24,090 bases of DNA from Spirochaetaceae bacterium UBA1306 (GCA_002307245.1 DBTW01000214.1:3243-27332); one strand, 5' to 3'; positions 8,031-15,433 are shown, counted from the stretch's first letter. Notes: generated by a model not told the origin, from the letters alone. Program-made: numbers and translations.

Positions 8031-8400
8031 GCTTCCCTCCGTTCTCCCCGCCGCCGGCATGCTCAGGTTCGGACGCCCTCGCCCCTCGCTTGAGGGATGC
8101 GACGATCACCTCGAGCTCGGCCAGGTAGGCCGAGAGGGCCTTCTGCCCCTCTCTCGTGATGCTGATTCCCGTGTAGCTCTTGTTCGACACGAAGCTCTTC
8201 TCCACGCGGAGGTAGCTGGCCTCCTCGAGGGTCTTGACCTGGATCGAGAGATTGCCCGCGCTGAGGCCCAGGTCGTCGCGGAGCTCCGTGAATCCGGCCT
8301 CGCCCCGCTCGGAGCTGGAGAGGTAGGTGAGGATCATAAGCCTCGAGCGCTCGTGGATCAGCTTGTCCAGGTCGAGGCTCGACAGGCCCTGGCCCTTCAT
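8008..8400 (-). CDS. Winged-helix transcriptional regulator (HTH_34-like)
   Basis: A 130-residue DNA-binding protein. The core LDKLIHERSRLMILTYLSS, followed by FTELRDDLGLSAGNLSIQVKTLEEASYLRVEKSF and ITREGQKALSAYLAELE, matches single-domain winged-helix regulators (Pfam HTH_34) that act as dimers. The recognition helix is about residues 47-60. The C-terminal tail after residue 107 is polar and Gly-rich. It overlaps the preceding membrane-protein gene as ATGA (8397-8400) and the ATPase gene by 23 nt. It is inferred to regulate its own operon; a palindromic site lies over the operon promoter. The inducer is unknown. Confidence 0.9.
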   Translation of the reverse strand: MKGQGLSSLDLDKLIHERSRLMILTYLSSSERGEAGFTELRDDLGLSAGNLSIQVKTLEEASYLRVEKSFVSNKSYTGISITREGQKALSAYLAELEVIVASLKRGARASEPEHAGGGENGGKHGDPAIG

Positions 8401-9083
8401 CGCCCGTTCCCCGCTCCCGCCGGCGGGAGCGCGCGGCGGGAGAGCGCCATGCCCGAGAAGCCGTAGACGAAAAATATCCCGCCAAGCACGATGGCCGTCC
8501 AGACGAAGGGCGCCTCCTCGATGAAGAAGAGGGAGAGGAGCCCCGCGGCCAAGGAATACCAACCCATGAGGAAATACTCCCGCGCCTCGACAGAGAGGGC
8601 GATCGCGTTGCAGGCGAGGCCCATGAAGACGCCGAAGGCGGGGATGAGGTACCAGGGGTGGCCGATCCGGATCGCGAAGGCCGCGACGGTGGCTATGCAG
8701 ACCAGGATCGGCAGGTTCATGTTGGCCCACACCCCGCCGTACATCGCCTGGATCACCGTGAAGAAGGTGGCCCCCTTCTCGGTCTCGGCGGCCCGCTTGC
8801 CGATTATCAGCCATTTCGCGATCGCGCCGAGGCCGAAGAATACGGCCAAGGCGATCCAGCTCGAGAGCTTCCACCAGGCGGGCGTCGCCCAGAAGGAGCC
8901 GTAGGCCGCGATGAGGAAGTGGGATGCCAGGCAGAACGCGATGACCAGGAAACCGAGGATCAGGGATATGACCGCGTAATCGCGAATCTCCACCACCGAC
9001 CTGAGGAAGGGATTGGCCTTTCGTACCGCCCGTCTCAGGGCCATGATGTCGCGGCTCAAGTTTTCCAGTTCGTCGTTCGTCAT
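8397..9083 (-). CDS. Six-TM membrane protein of unknown function
   Basis: First gene of the transport operon; a 228-residue inner-membrane protein I cannot assign to a named family. A 36-residue cytoplasmic-looking start (MTNDELENLSRDIMALRRAV, basic) is followed by six hydrophobic segments near 37-61, 73-94, 121-140, 143-165, 170-188 and 193-214. I chose ATG 9083 because AGGAG lies 5 nt upstream; the longer TTG start would place the ribosome binding site inside the gene. The stop overlaps the regulator start. Because it is cotranscribed ahead of a winged-helix regulator, it might sense membrane state or modulate the regulator. That is inference from position only. Confidence 0.82.
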   Translation of the reverse strand: MTNDELENLSRDIMALRRAVRKANPFLRSVVEIRDYAVISLILGFLVIAFCLASHFLIAAYGSFWATPAWWKLSSWIALAVFFGLGAIAKWLIIGKRAAETEKGATFFTVIQAMYGGVWANMNLPILVCIATVAAFAIRIGHPWYLIPAFGVFMGLACNAIALSVEAREYFLMGWYSLAAGLLSLFFIEEAPFVWTAIVLGGIFFVYGFSGMALSRRALPPAGAGNGR

Positions 9084-9092
9084 AATAGCTCC

Positions 9093-9116
9093 TATAAACA
9101 AGTTTATATTATAAAC
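9093..9116. promoter_or_regulatory. Candidate operator: three alternating TATAAAC half-sites
   Basis: TATAAAC (9093-9099), GTTTATA (9102-9108) and TATAAAC (9110-9116) form two overlapping perfect palindromes, one with a 2-nt and one with a 1-nt centre. The array lies over the -10 element and predicted start of the transport-operon promoter. It is very AT-rich against a GC-rich background. The natural candidate ligand is the winged-helix regulator encoded by the same operon, which would then control itself. Binding is inferred, not shown. Confidence 0.65.
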
Positions 9117-9136
9117 CGTAGTCGGTCAAGGATCAA
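9108..9136 (-). promoter_or_regulatory. Promoter of the seven-gene transport operon
   Basis: On the minus strand, TTGATC (9136-9131), a 17-nt spacer, and a perfect TATAAT (9113-9108). The predicted start near 9101 gives an 18-nt leader carrying AGGAG before ATG 9083. This is one of the best sigma-70-like promoters in the window, and its -10 element is embedded in the palindromic array. Confidence 0.75.
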
Positions 9137-9182
9137 CCCCATGGTATTCTGGAAACATCTCGCCTCATAGAAACAATCATGC

Positions 9183-9188
9183 TATACT
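9183..9188 (+). promoter_or_regulatory. Candidate -10 element for the DUF4097 gene
   Basis: TATACT preceded by GC, about 50 nt before ATG 9241. The same CTATACT string occurs ahead of the DUF4384 gene and the Arg-rich zinc-site gene. No good -35 element is visible at the right distance, so the call is tentative. Confidence 0.35.
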
Positions 9189-9240
9189 ACCCGGCCATCG
9201 CGCGCGCCGTTCGCGTGCAAGGCCATGAGAGGTATGCATC

Positions 9241-10119
9241 ATGAGCACTGACGGACACCCGATAGAGCCCGGTTACTATAGAGAATCGATCGATCCCGGC
9301 CGCGCGGAACGCCTCGTGCTCCGCTTTCCCGAGGGGGAGCTTACCGTCCTGCCCTCCGACGACGGCATGATCAAGCTAGAGCTCGAGCTCAGGGGCAATC
9401 CGGCCCATCTGCCCGACTGGAAGCCTTCCATCAGGCGCAGCGAGGGCCTCCTCATCGTCGCCGACGAGCCCTACGACGACGTCGTGGCCTCCGTCGCGCG
9501 GGTTCTCGTCCCGCGGGTCTTCCGCGACATCGAGGCCCACTCGTGCTCCGGGTCCATCGAGATCCGCGAGCTGGAGATCGACCTCCTCGCCAAGACCGAA
9601 TCGGGGGACATCAAGGTCTCGGGCGGCGTCACCATCGAGGCCAGCTCCTCGGCCGGCGGCATCGAGATCGAGAAGGCCCAGAAAGTGAACGCTAAGCTCG
9701 TCTCCGGCGCCTTCCGCTGCCGCGACATAGCCGACTCGATCAACGCACAGACCAAGTCGGGCGATATCAGCGTCGAGACTTCCGGCGGGAACGTCGTCGT
9801 CTTGAGCGACTCGGGCGACATCTCCGTGCTCAAGCCCGGGGGCCGGCTCCGGGTCGAGGGCGGCACGGGCGACGTGGAGCTCGAGGTCCAGGGGCATTTC
9901 GCCGGCGGCGAGATCAGCACGACCTCGGGCGACGTGAGCTTGAGTCTCTCCGAATCCGACCTCGAGCTCCGCGCCGAGACCCTCTCGGGCCGCCTCGACG
10001 CGCCGGGCGCCGAGCAGCCGGTCACGACGGGGCCGCGGCGCTGCTCGCTCAAGCTCGGCTCGGGCGGCAGGCGGCTCCACGTCCGATCCGTGTCGGGCGA
10101 CATCGAGATCGAGAACTAG
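9241..10119 (+). CDS. DUF4097-family beta-repeat protein
   Basis: A 292-residue protein of the DUF4097 (putative adhesin-like) type. From about residue 95 to the end it repeats a short strand-turn unit centred on SGD or a variant: ESGDIKV, KSGDISV, DSGDISV, GTGDVEL, TSGDVSL, LSGRLDA, VSGDIEI. This pattern is expected to fold as a right-handed or single-stranded beta-helix. There is no signal peptide or membrane segment, so it may be cytoplasmic or membrane-associated through partners. GAGAGG (9227-9232) precedes the ATG by 8 nt. It is divergent from the transport operon across a 157-bp region. DUF4097 genes are often found beside small winged-helix (PadR-type) regulators and membrane proteins, and a comparable grouping is seen here. 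Confidence 0.87.
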   Translation: MSTDGHPIEPGYYRESIDPGRAERLVLRFPEGELTVLPSDDGMIKLELELRGNPAHLPDWKPSIRRSEGLLIVADEPYDDVVASVARVLVPRVFRDIEAHSCSGSIEIRELEIDLLAKTESGDIKVSGGVTIEASSSAGGIEIEKAQKVNAKLVSGAFRCRDIADSINAQTKSGDISVETSGGNVVVLSDSGDISVLKPGGRLRVEGGTGDVELEVQGHFAGGEISTTSGDVSLSLSESDLELRAETLSGRLDAPGAEQPVTTGPRRCSLKLGSGGRRLHVRSVSGDIEIEN

Positions 10120-10121
10120 GC

Positions 10122-11915
10122 CTACTCGGCCTTGAAGTAGCCCATCGCCCCCACGAGGCCCCGCGCCTCCTCGGCGAGGGCCCTCGACGCGGCGGCCGTC
10201 TCCTCGCTGCTCGCGGCGTTTCCCTGGATCACCCGATCGAGCTCCGCCACCGCCTTGGCGATCTGGTCGAGGCCCGAGCTCTGCTCGCGCGAGGCGGCGC
10301 TGATCTCCCGGACCAGTTCCGCCGTGCGCTGAATGTCGGGCAGCATCTTCGCGATGAGAGCGCTCGCCGACTCGGCCTTGGCCGAGCCGTCCATGGAGAG
10401 GCGGACGATCGCGCCCGCGGCCACTTGCGTCCGCTCGGCCAGCTTGCGGACCTCGTCAGCCACGACGGCGAAGCCCGATCCCGCCTCGCCGGCCCGGGCT
10501 GCCTCGATCGCCGCGTTCAGGGCAAGGAGATTGGTCTGGCGGGCAATCTCGTCGATGACGATGATCCTCTCCGCGATCTCCTTCACCACCGCCGCGGCCC
10601 CCGCGACCGCGGCCTCCCCGCTCTCGGCCTTGCTCGCCGTCGCGATCGCCATCGCCTCCGTGGCCTGGGCGTTATCCGCGTTCTGCCTCGTCATGTGACC
10701 GATCTGCTCGACGGTGGCCGAGACCTCCTCGGCGCTCGCCGCCTGCTTGGAGGCGCCTTCCGCGATCTGCTCCGAGGCGGAGCTGATCTGGGAGGAGCCC
10801 GCGGCGAGCCGATCGGCCGAGGCCTTGACCCCCTCGACCACGGAGCGGAGGCGCAGGGCCATGCCGTCGAGGGCGGTGGCCAGGTCCCCGATCTCGTCCT
10901 TCCTGGCGATCCCCAGCCGCGCTCCGATGCCGCCCTCGGCGAGCCTGCCCGCGAACTCGGAGGCCGTGATCAGGGGCTTGGTGGTGGACCGGGCGAAGAT
11001 CAATGCGCAGGCGAGGGCGACGAGGGTCAGGACGAGCGTGGCCGTCATCATGGCGACGACGATCTGCGCCGTCGCAGCCTCGGTAGAGGCCCGGCTCCTG
11101 CCGAGGAGGTACATCCCCAGGCTGCGGCCCTCGCCCGTCTTGATCGGCCAATAATAGGCGTCGTACCGTTGCTTTGCGATGATCAATGGCTGGCCGATCG
11201 GCTGTCCCCGCTTGAGCACGGTTTCGATCACGGCCGCATTGTCGAGCTTCGTGCCCAGGATGCGCTTGCCCTCGGTCTCTATGGTGGTGGAGGCCCTCGT
11301 GTCACCGTAGAAGAGCGTGCATTCTAGGCCGAGGCTCGACTTGATGCCGTCGACGAAGGCCGCGTCGCCCGAGAGGTCGATGCCCAAGACCACGGCGCCG
11401 ATGACGGCTCCGCCCGGAGAGGCGATCGGCGCTGCGCCGCGCAGGGTGAGCTTGACGACCGTGCCCTCCTCGGGCGCCGAGGCCTTCCTGCCGGCCAGGG
11501 CCTCTCGCACGACCCACTGGCCGCTCACGTCGTCGCCGGACTTGTCCGAGTGCCCTCGGGCGAGCGCGATGCCCTTGGCGTCGGCGAAGAGCACGAGGCT
11601 CGTCCCCGTGGCGGCCATTGCCTCCTTCGCGATCGCCTTGAGGGCCGCCCCGTCCCGGGCTTTCATGGCCGCGGCCGCATCGGGACGGGCGGCGAGGACG
11701 GTCGCGCAGTCGCGCAGCCCCCGGAGGGTCGCGGCGACTACCGATTCGACGGCCCGAGAGCCGGCGGCCGTCTGGGCCTTCGCCTCGGCCGTGAAGCTGC
11801 GCTCGAGGATCAGGGCTGCGGTCGCCTCGATCCCGAGGGACAGGGCCACTATGAGGACGACGAAGGCGAGGATCAGCTTCGCGGCGAAGCCGAAGCGGTG
11901 ATTCTTTATTTTCAT
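10122..11915 (-). CDS. Methyl-accepting chemotaxis protein with Cache-type sensor
   Basis: A 597-residue chemoreceptor. Membrane segment 1 is about 11-32. The periplasmic sensor (about 33-283) has Cache-like features such as SLVLFADAKGIALARGHS and GGAVIGAVVLGIDLSG. Membrane segment 2 is about 284-308, HAMP about 306-358, and the signalling domain runs to the C-terminus. The conserved hairpin tip is near 456-492 (IDEIARQTNLLALNAAIEAA and GFAVVADEVRKLAERT). It would bind a small molecule outside the membrane and control CheA through CheW. There is no C-terminal CheR-docking pentapeptide. Its ribosome binding site is weak. Its stop lies 2 nt from that of the convergent DUF4097 gene. Confidence 0.95.
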   Translation of the reverse strand: MKIKNHRFGFAAKLILAFVVLIVALSLGIEATAALILERSFTAEAKAQTAAGSRAVESVVAATLRGLRDCATVLAARPDAAAAMKARDGAALKAIAKEAMAATGTSLVLFADAKGIALARGHSDKSGDDVSGQWVVREALAGRKASAPEEGTVVKLTLRGAAPIASPGGAVIGAVVLGIDLSGDAAFVDGIKSSLGLECTLFYGDTRASTTIETEGKRILGTKLDNAAVIETVLKRGQPIGQPLIIAKQRYDAYYWPIKTGEGRSLGMYLLGRSRASTEAATAQIVVAMMTATLVLTLVALACALIFARSTTKPLITASEFAGRLAEGGIGARLGIARKDEIGDLATALDGMALRLRSVVEGVKASADRLAAGSSQISSASEQIAEGASKQAASAEEVSATVEQIGHMTRQNADNAQATEAMAIATASKAESGEAAVAGAAAVVKEIAERIIVIDEIARQTNLLALNAAIEAARAGEAGSGFAVVADEVRKLAERTQVAAGAIVRLSMDGSAKAESASALIAKMLPDIQRTAELVREISAASREQSSGLDQIAKAVAELDRVIQGNAASSEETAAASRALAEEARGLVGAMGYFKAE

Positions 11916-11975
11916 GCAAGAAGCCTAATCCATGGCCCCGCTTCGCGCAAATCGCTGGAGCGGGCGGCCCCCCGG

Positions 11976-13883
11976 CTAGTCGAAGAGCTTCTTCACTTCC
12001 TTGTGGTAGAGCTCGACGATCGCGTAGCGCTTGATCTCCTGCTTCGCCGAGAGCTCGCGCCCGACTTCGAAGGGCTTGGGCAGGATGGCGATGCGGAAGA
12101 CGCGCTCGAAGCTCTTGAAGCCGTTCTTGGCGCTCACGAGCTCGCCCGCTTCGTAGTCGATGAGCTCCTGTACCTCGGACTGCTGGAGGAGGCTCTCGTA
12201 GTCCACGATGGGAATGGCGTTCTCCTCGGCCCAGGATGTCACCGCATCCTGCTTCGGTACTATGAGGGCCGCCAGGTACTTCTGGTCCTGGCCCAGGACC
12301 ACGGCCTGCAGGATGTAGGGGCTCTCCGCCAGCTTCTGCTCGATGGGCATAGGCTCGACATTCTCGCCGCCCCTGAGGACTATCGTGTCCTTCGCCCTCC
12401 CGGTGATCTTCAGCTCGCCGGAGCGGGCGACCATGCCCAGGTCCCCCGTGTCGAGCCAGCCGTCCTCGCCCAGCACCTTGGCCGTGAGCTCGGGCCTTTT
12501 ATAGTAGCCCAGCATCACCGAGCCGCCGCGGACCATGATGAGGCCCTTGTTCCCGTAGGACAGCCTCTCCCCGAGCTCGTCGACTATCTTGAGCTCGGTG
12601 CCGCGGATCGAGGGGCCGACCGTGCCGACCATGGGCCTGTCCTGGGGGCGCACGCCGATGACCGGGGCCGTCTCGGTGAGGCCGTAGCCCTCGAGGATGA
12701 GGATGCCGATGGCGCCGAAGAAGCGGTCGACCGCGGGGGGCAGGGCCCCTCCGCCCGATATGCCCGCGACGAAGCGGCCGCCGAGCTTGGCCCTGACCGT
12801 CTTGAATACGACGAGGCCCCCAAGGGCGCGCAGCGGCGCGATGAGAATGAAGGGCAGGAAGGACCAGAGCACTTCGAGGATCCGGGAACGGGGCGAGAAC
12901 TGGGGCACGCGGCCGCGCAGGCGGTCGCGGAGGTAGGCGTAGGTCTCGCCTATGCCGACGAAGAAGGCGAAGAGATCCTTCTTGATCTTGCTCTGGTTCT
13001 TGAGCGCGCGGTAGACCCCGTCCTGCACCGATTCCCAGATGCGGGGCACCGAGGTGATCCAGTGCGGCTTGATCGCCTGCATGTCCGCGAGCATCACCGA
13101 GCCGATGGGCTTCGAGTAGGCGATGCAGGCCCCGCAGGCGAGGATGATGTACTGGACCGCGCGCTCGAAGGAATGCCAGACGGGGAGGACCGAGAGGAAC
13201 ACGTGGCCCGGCTGGATGTGCAATATCGTGGGAAGGAATTCGGTCTGGTGGAGGAAGTTGCCGTGGCTCAGCATGACGCCCTTTGGCTCGCCCGTCGTGC
13301 CCGAGGTGTAGATGATAGTCGCGAGCTCCTCGCGCTTGCCGGCGGCGACCGCGTCCAGGTACTCGGCGGGGCGGGCCGCGGCCCGGTAGCTGCCCAGGCC
13401 CCTGACCTCGGCGTAGCTCTTCACGGCGAGTCCGGCTTCTCTCGCGCGGGCCCTGGCGGCGTCGGAGGGGGGATCGAAGACGATGGCCGTCTCGAGGAGG
13501 GGCATCTCGGACTTGCGGGCCAGGACCTTGGAGAGCTGCTTCTCGTTCTCGAGCACGGCCATGCGGCATTCGCTGAAGCCGAGGATGTACCCGATCTCCT
13601 GCTCCGTGGCGTCGCAGCCCCGCGGCACGTCGGCGGCGCCGAGGCCGAGGATGGAAAGGTCGGCGATGAGCCATTCCTTACGATTATCCGAGATGAGACC
13701 GACATGTCCGCCTCGGTCCAGGCCCAGCTCGAGGAGGCCTCCAGCGAAAACCTTGATCTCCTCGAGCAATTCCTCGAAGCTTGTTGGCTTGAACTCTCCG
13801 CTCGCGTCCTTCGAGAATTGGACCGTAAGGTCGGGGTAGCTAGCGACTCTCTCGAGGAACATCTGGGGAATGGTATTCGCCAT
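11976..13883 (-). CDS. Long-chain acyl-CoA synthetase (AMP-forming)
   Basis: A 635-residue ANL-superfamily enzyme that activates fatty acids to acyl-CoA through an acyl-adenylate. The AMP-binding P-loop is YTSGTTGEPKGVMLSHGN (about 192-209). The second motif reads GYGLTETAPVIGVR, with WLDTGDLG and then GRAKDTIVLRGGENVEP further on. A large insert relative to short acyl-CoA ligases, and the length, fit the FadD15/long-chain group common in spirochaetes, usually membrane-associated. The start follows TGAGGAGAG. A good promoter (TTGTAC N17 TAAAAT) lies directly upstream. The chemoreceptor gene is 60 nt downstream on the same strand. Confidence 0.95.
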   Translation of the reverse strand: MANTIPQMFLERVASYPDLTVQFSKDASGEFKPTSFEELLEEIKVFAGGLLELGLDRGGHVGLISDNRKEWLIADLSILGLGAADVPRGCDATEQEIGYILGFSECRMAVLENEKQLSKVLARKSEMPLLETAIVFDPPSDAARARAREAGLAVKSYAEVRGLGSYRAAARPAEYLDAVAAGKREELATIIYTSGTTGEPKGVMLSHGNFLHQTEFLPTILHIQPGHVFLSVLPVWHSFERAVQYIILACGACIAYSKPIGSVMLADMQAIKPHWITSVPRIWESVQDGVYRALKNQSKIKKDLFAFFVGIGETYAYLRDRLRGRVPQFSPRSRILEVLWSFLPFILIAPLRALGGLVVFKTVRAKLGGRFVAGISGGGALPPAVDRFFGAIGILILEGYGLTETAPVIGVRPQDRPMVGTVGPSIRGTELKIVDELGERLSYGNKGLIMVRGGSVMLGYYKRPELTAKVLGEDGWLDTGDLGMVARSGELKITGRAKDTIVLRGGENVEPMPIEQKLAESPYILQAVVLGQDQKYLAALIVPKQDAVTSWAEENAIPIVDYESLLQQSEVQELIDYEAGELVSAKNGFKSFERVFRIAILPKPFEVGRELSAKQEIKRYAIVELYHKEVKKLFD

Positions 13884-13916
13884 GGCTCTCTCCTCAGGGG
13901 GAATGAAGACTTTTAC

Positions 13917-13945
13917 ATTTTAACGGAATGTGTAATGTTGTACAA
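13917..13945 (-). promoter_or_regulatory. Promoter of the acyl-CoA synthetase gene
   Basis: Minus strand TTGTAC (13945-13940), 17-nt spacer, TAAAAT (13922-13917), leaving a leader of about 27 nt before ATG 13883. It lies in the 70-nt gap after the dus stop. The spacer region holds a short direct repeat (AATGTGTAATGT as read on the plus strand) that could bind a regulator. Confidence 0.65.
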
Positions 13946-13953
13946 GTAACCCT

Positions 13954-14979
13954 TCATTCATTACAGAGCTTGATCCTGTCGCCTGGCATCTCCTCGAAAT
14001 AGGCCTCGAGCTCGCGGCGCATCGCGGCCAAGTCCGGGGCGTTCACGAGCTTCCATTTAATATAGTGGGCATAGGCGAAGTTGTCGGCATAGTAGAAGAA
14101 GAATCGCTGCGCCCGCGTGAGCCTGAAGTCCGGGACCAGCCGCGTTTCGATCAGCTCGAGCATGCGGTAGGCGACCGCCCGGAGGTCCACCTCGAGGGCG
14201 AAGTCCTCGGAGCTCTCCTTGCCGCGGATAAGGGCGAAGATCCAAGGCCTGCGCGCCGCCTCTCGGCCGATCATGATGCCGGCCGGCCGCGTCTCCTCGA
14301 CGCGGCGACGATAATCGAGCCAGCCGCGGATGTCGCCATTGCCCACGATGGGAATGCTCATCTCGGACGCGAGCCGGGCCACGAAGTCCCAACGGCCCTG
14401 CCGCTTGAACTTCTGTCCTTCGAGGCGGGGGTGCAGGGTCACGTAATCTATGCCGGCATCGGCCAAGCCCCGGACGAAATCGGCGAGGCGCTCGTAGTCT
14501 TCTTCCTGTCCCAGCCGGATCTTGGCCGAGAGGGACTTGTCCCAGGCGGCCCTGGCCGAGCGGACGAGCTCGAAGGCCCGCTCGGGCTCCCTCATCCAGG
14601 CCGCCCCCCCGCCTGCCCTGGTGATCTGCGGCGCCGAGCAGCCGAAGTTGATGTCCGCGCCGAAGACGGGCGAACCCGCCTCTTCCGAGGCGCCGCGGGG
14701 CATTCCGGAGGCATGTCGCTCGCTCAGCATGGCGAGGGCCTCGGGGAGGCGCTCGGCCTTCGTGGTATAGAGTTGATAGACGACCTTGGCTGGATCGGGG
14801 CCCGCGTCGAGGTAGCAGTCTTCGTATATTGCGCCCGACACCGCGGCCCCGGCGCTCGCCATCTCGGTATAGGCCAGGTCGAGCCCGCCGAATTCAAGGA
14901 CGAGCTCGCGTAGCGCCCGGTGCGAGAGGGCGACCATCGGCGCGAGGATGAGGGCCTTGGGAGGCAGGGGCGATACCAT
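13954..14979 (-). CDS. tRNA-dihydrouridine synthase (Dus family)
   Basis: A 341-residue flavin enzyme reducing uridines in the tRNA D-loop. The N-terminus ALILAPMVALSHRALRELVLEFGG is the FMN-barrel opening, and the Y-T-E-M-A-S element follows. The active-site region INFGCSAPQITRAGGGAAW contains the conserved catalytic cysteine. The SAKIRLG and VTLHPRLEGQKFKRQGRWD motifs, IVGNGDIRGW and GIMIGREAARRPWIF complete the barrel. I chose ATG 14979 (MVSPLPPKAL); the longer start adds an unlikely tail. No ribosome binding site is visible and the -10 element lies so close that the mRNA may be nearly leaderless. It is divergent from rpsP. Confidence 0.92.
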   Translation of the reverse strand: MVSPLPPKALILAPMVALSHRALRELVLEFGGLDLAYTEMASAGAAVSGAIYEDCYLDAGPDPAKVVYQLYTTKAERLPEALAMLSERHASGMPRGASEEAGSPVFGADINFGCSAPQITRAGGGAAWMREPERAFELVRSARAAWDKSLSAKIRLGQEEDYERLADFVRGLADAGIDYVTLHPRLEGQKFKRQGRWDFVARLASEMSIPIVGNGDIRGWLDYRRRVEETRPAGIMIGREAARRPWIFALIRGKESSEDFALEVDLRAVAYRMLELIETRLVPDFRLTRAQRFFFYYADNFAYAHYIKWKLVNAPDLAAMRRELEAYFEEMPGDRIKLCNE

Positions 14980-14986
14980 GGCTCGC

Positions 14987-15015
14987 AGTATATGCCGCCG
15001 CGCGATGTCGATCCA
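14987..15015 (-). promoter_or_regulatory. Candidate promoter of the dus gene
   Basis: Minus strand TGGATC (15015-15010), 17-nt spacer, TATACT (14992-14987). The expected start lies within about 1-2 nt of ATG 14979, which would give a leaderless message and explains the missing ribosome binding site. The same element pair precedes the DUF4384 gene. Confidence 0.5.
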
Positions 15016-15048
15016 AGCCGCGGCGGGCATAATGCCTGCCCCGCCTCG

Positions 15049-15078
15049 TTGACCATGGGCCTTACGGCGTTGTATAAA
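15049..15078 (+). promoter_or_regulatory. Promoter of the rpsP ribosomal operon
   Basis: TTGACC (15049-15054), 18-nt spacer, TATAAA (15073-15078); a 17-nt reading gives GTATAA. The -10 region also contains one TATAAAC half-site like those at 9093-9116. The leader to ATG 15170 is about 85 nt and carries a stem-loop. Confidence 0.68.
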
Positions 15079-15096
15079 CTCCTAAACCCCCGCTCC

Positions 15097-15137
15097 GGGC
15101 CTGCCGTCCGGGGAAATTCATGTCGTAAGGCAGGCCC
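15097..15137 (+). promoter_or_regulatory. Stem-loop in the rpsP 5' leader
   Basis: GGGCCTGCC (15097-15105) pairs perfectly with GGCAGGCCC (15129-15137) around a 23-nt loop. A T-rich stretch follows (15138-15154), then the GGAGG ribosome binding site at 15157-15161. It could be an attenuator or a site for autogenous control by S16 or another product of the operon. The function is inferred from position and structure alone. Confidence 0.55.
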
Positions 15138-15169
15138 AATCTTCGATTTCTTTTCCGGAGGACAGTTTT

Positions 15170-15421
15170 ATGAGCGTCAAGATCAGACTAAAGCGCTTCG
15201 GCACCAAGATGCGGCCCTTCTACCGTATCGTCGTCATGGATTCCCGCGTGCCCCGCGACGGAGTCTGCCTCGCCGAGATCGGTCTCTATCATCCGATCGA
15301 GAAGGCCGAGAAGCAGATCGTCATCGATGAGGTAGCCGTGAAGGACTGGCTCGCCAAGGGAGCCCTCCCCACCGACACCGTCCGCGGTCTTCTCAACAAG
15401 AAGGGCATTCAGGTCAAGTAA
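15170..15421 (+). CDS. rpsP: 30S ribosomal protein S16
   Basis: An 83-residue protein of the small ribosomal subunit, needed for assembly of the body of the 30S particle. It begins MSVKIRLKRFGTKMRPFYRI and continues VVMDSRVPRDGVCLAEIGLY, both standard for S16, and ends after LLNKKGIQVK, the usual length. GGAGG at 15157-15161 precedes the ATG by 8 nt. It is the first gene of a ten-gene rightward operon and has a hairpin in its leader. Confidence 0.98.
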   Translation: MSVKIRLKRFGTKMRPFYRIVVMDSRVPRDGVCLAEIGLYHPIEKAEKQIVIDEVAVKDWLAKGALPTDTVRGLLNKKGIQVK

Positions 15422-15433
15422 CAAGGAGGGATC

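Noticed and set aside
8401..8874. N-terminal extension of the regulator frame
   Set aside because: It lies inside the 6-TM protein gene in another frame, is His/Arg/Gly-rich, and the ATGA junction at 8397-8400 gives a natural start.
11550..13949. A 799-codon plus-strand open frame across the acyl-CoA synthetase and chemoreceptor genes
   Set aside because: It is antisense to two clear protein families, its product is Arg/Gly/Asp-rich with no recognisable motif, and long antisense frames are expected in GC-rich DNA.
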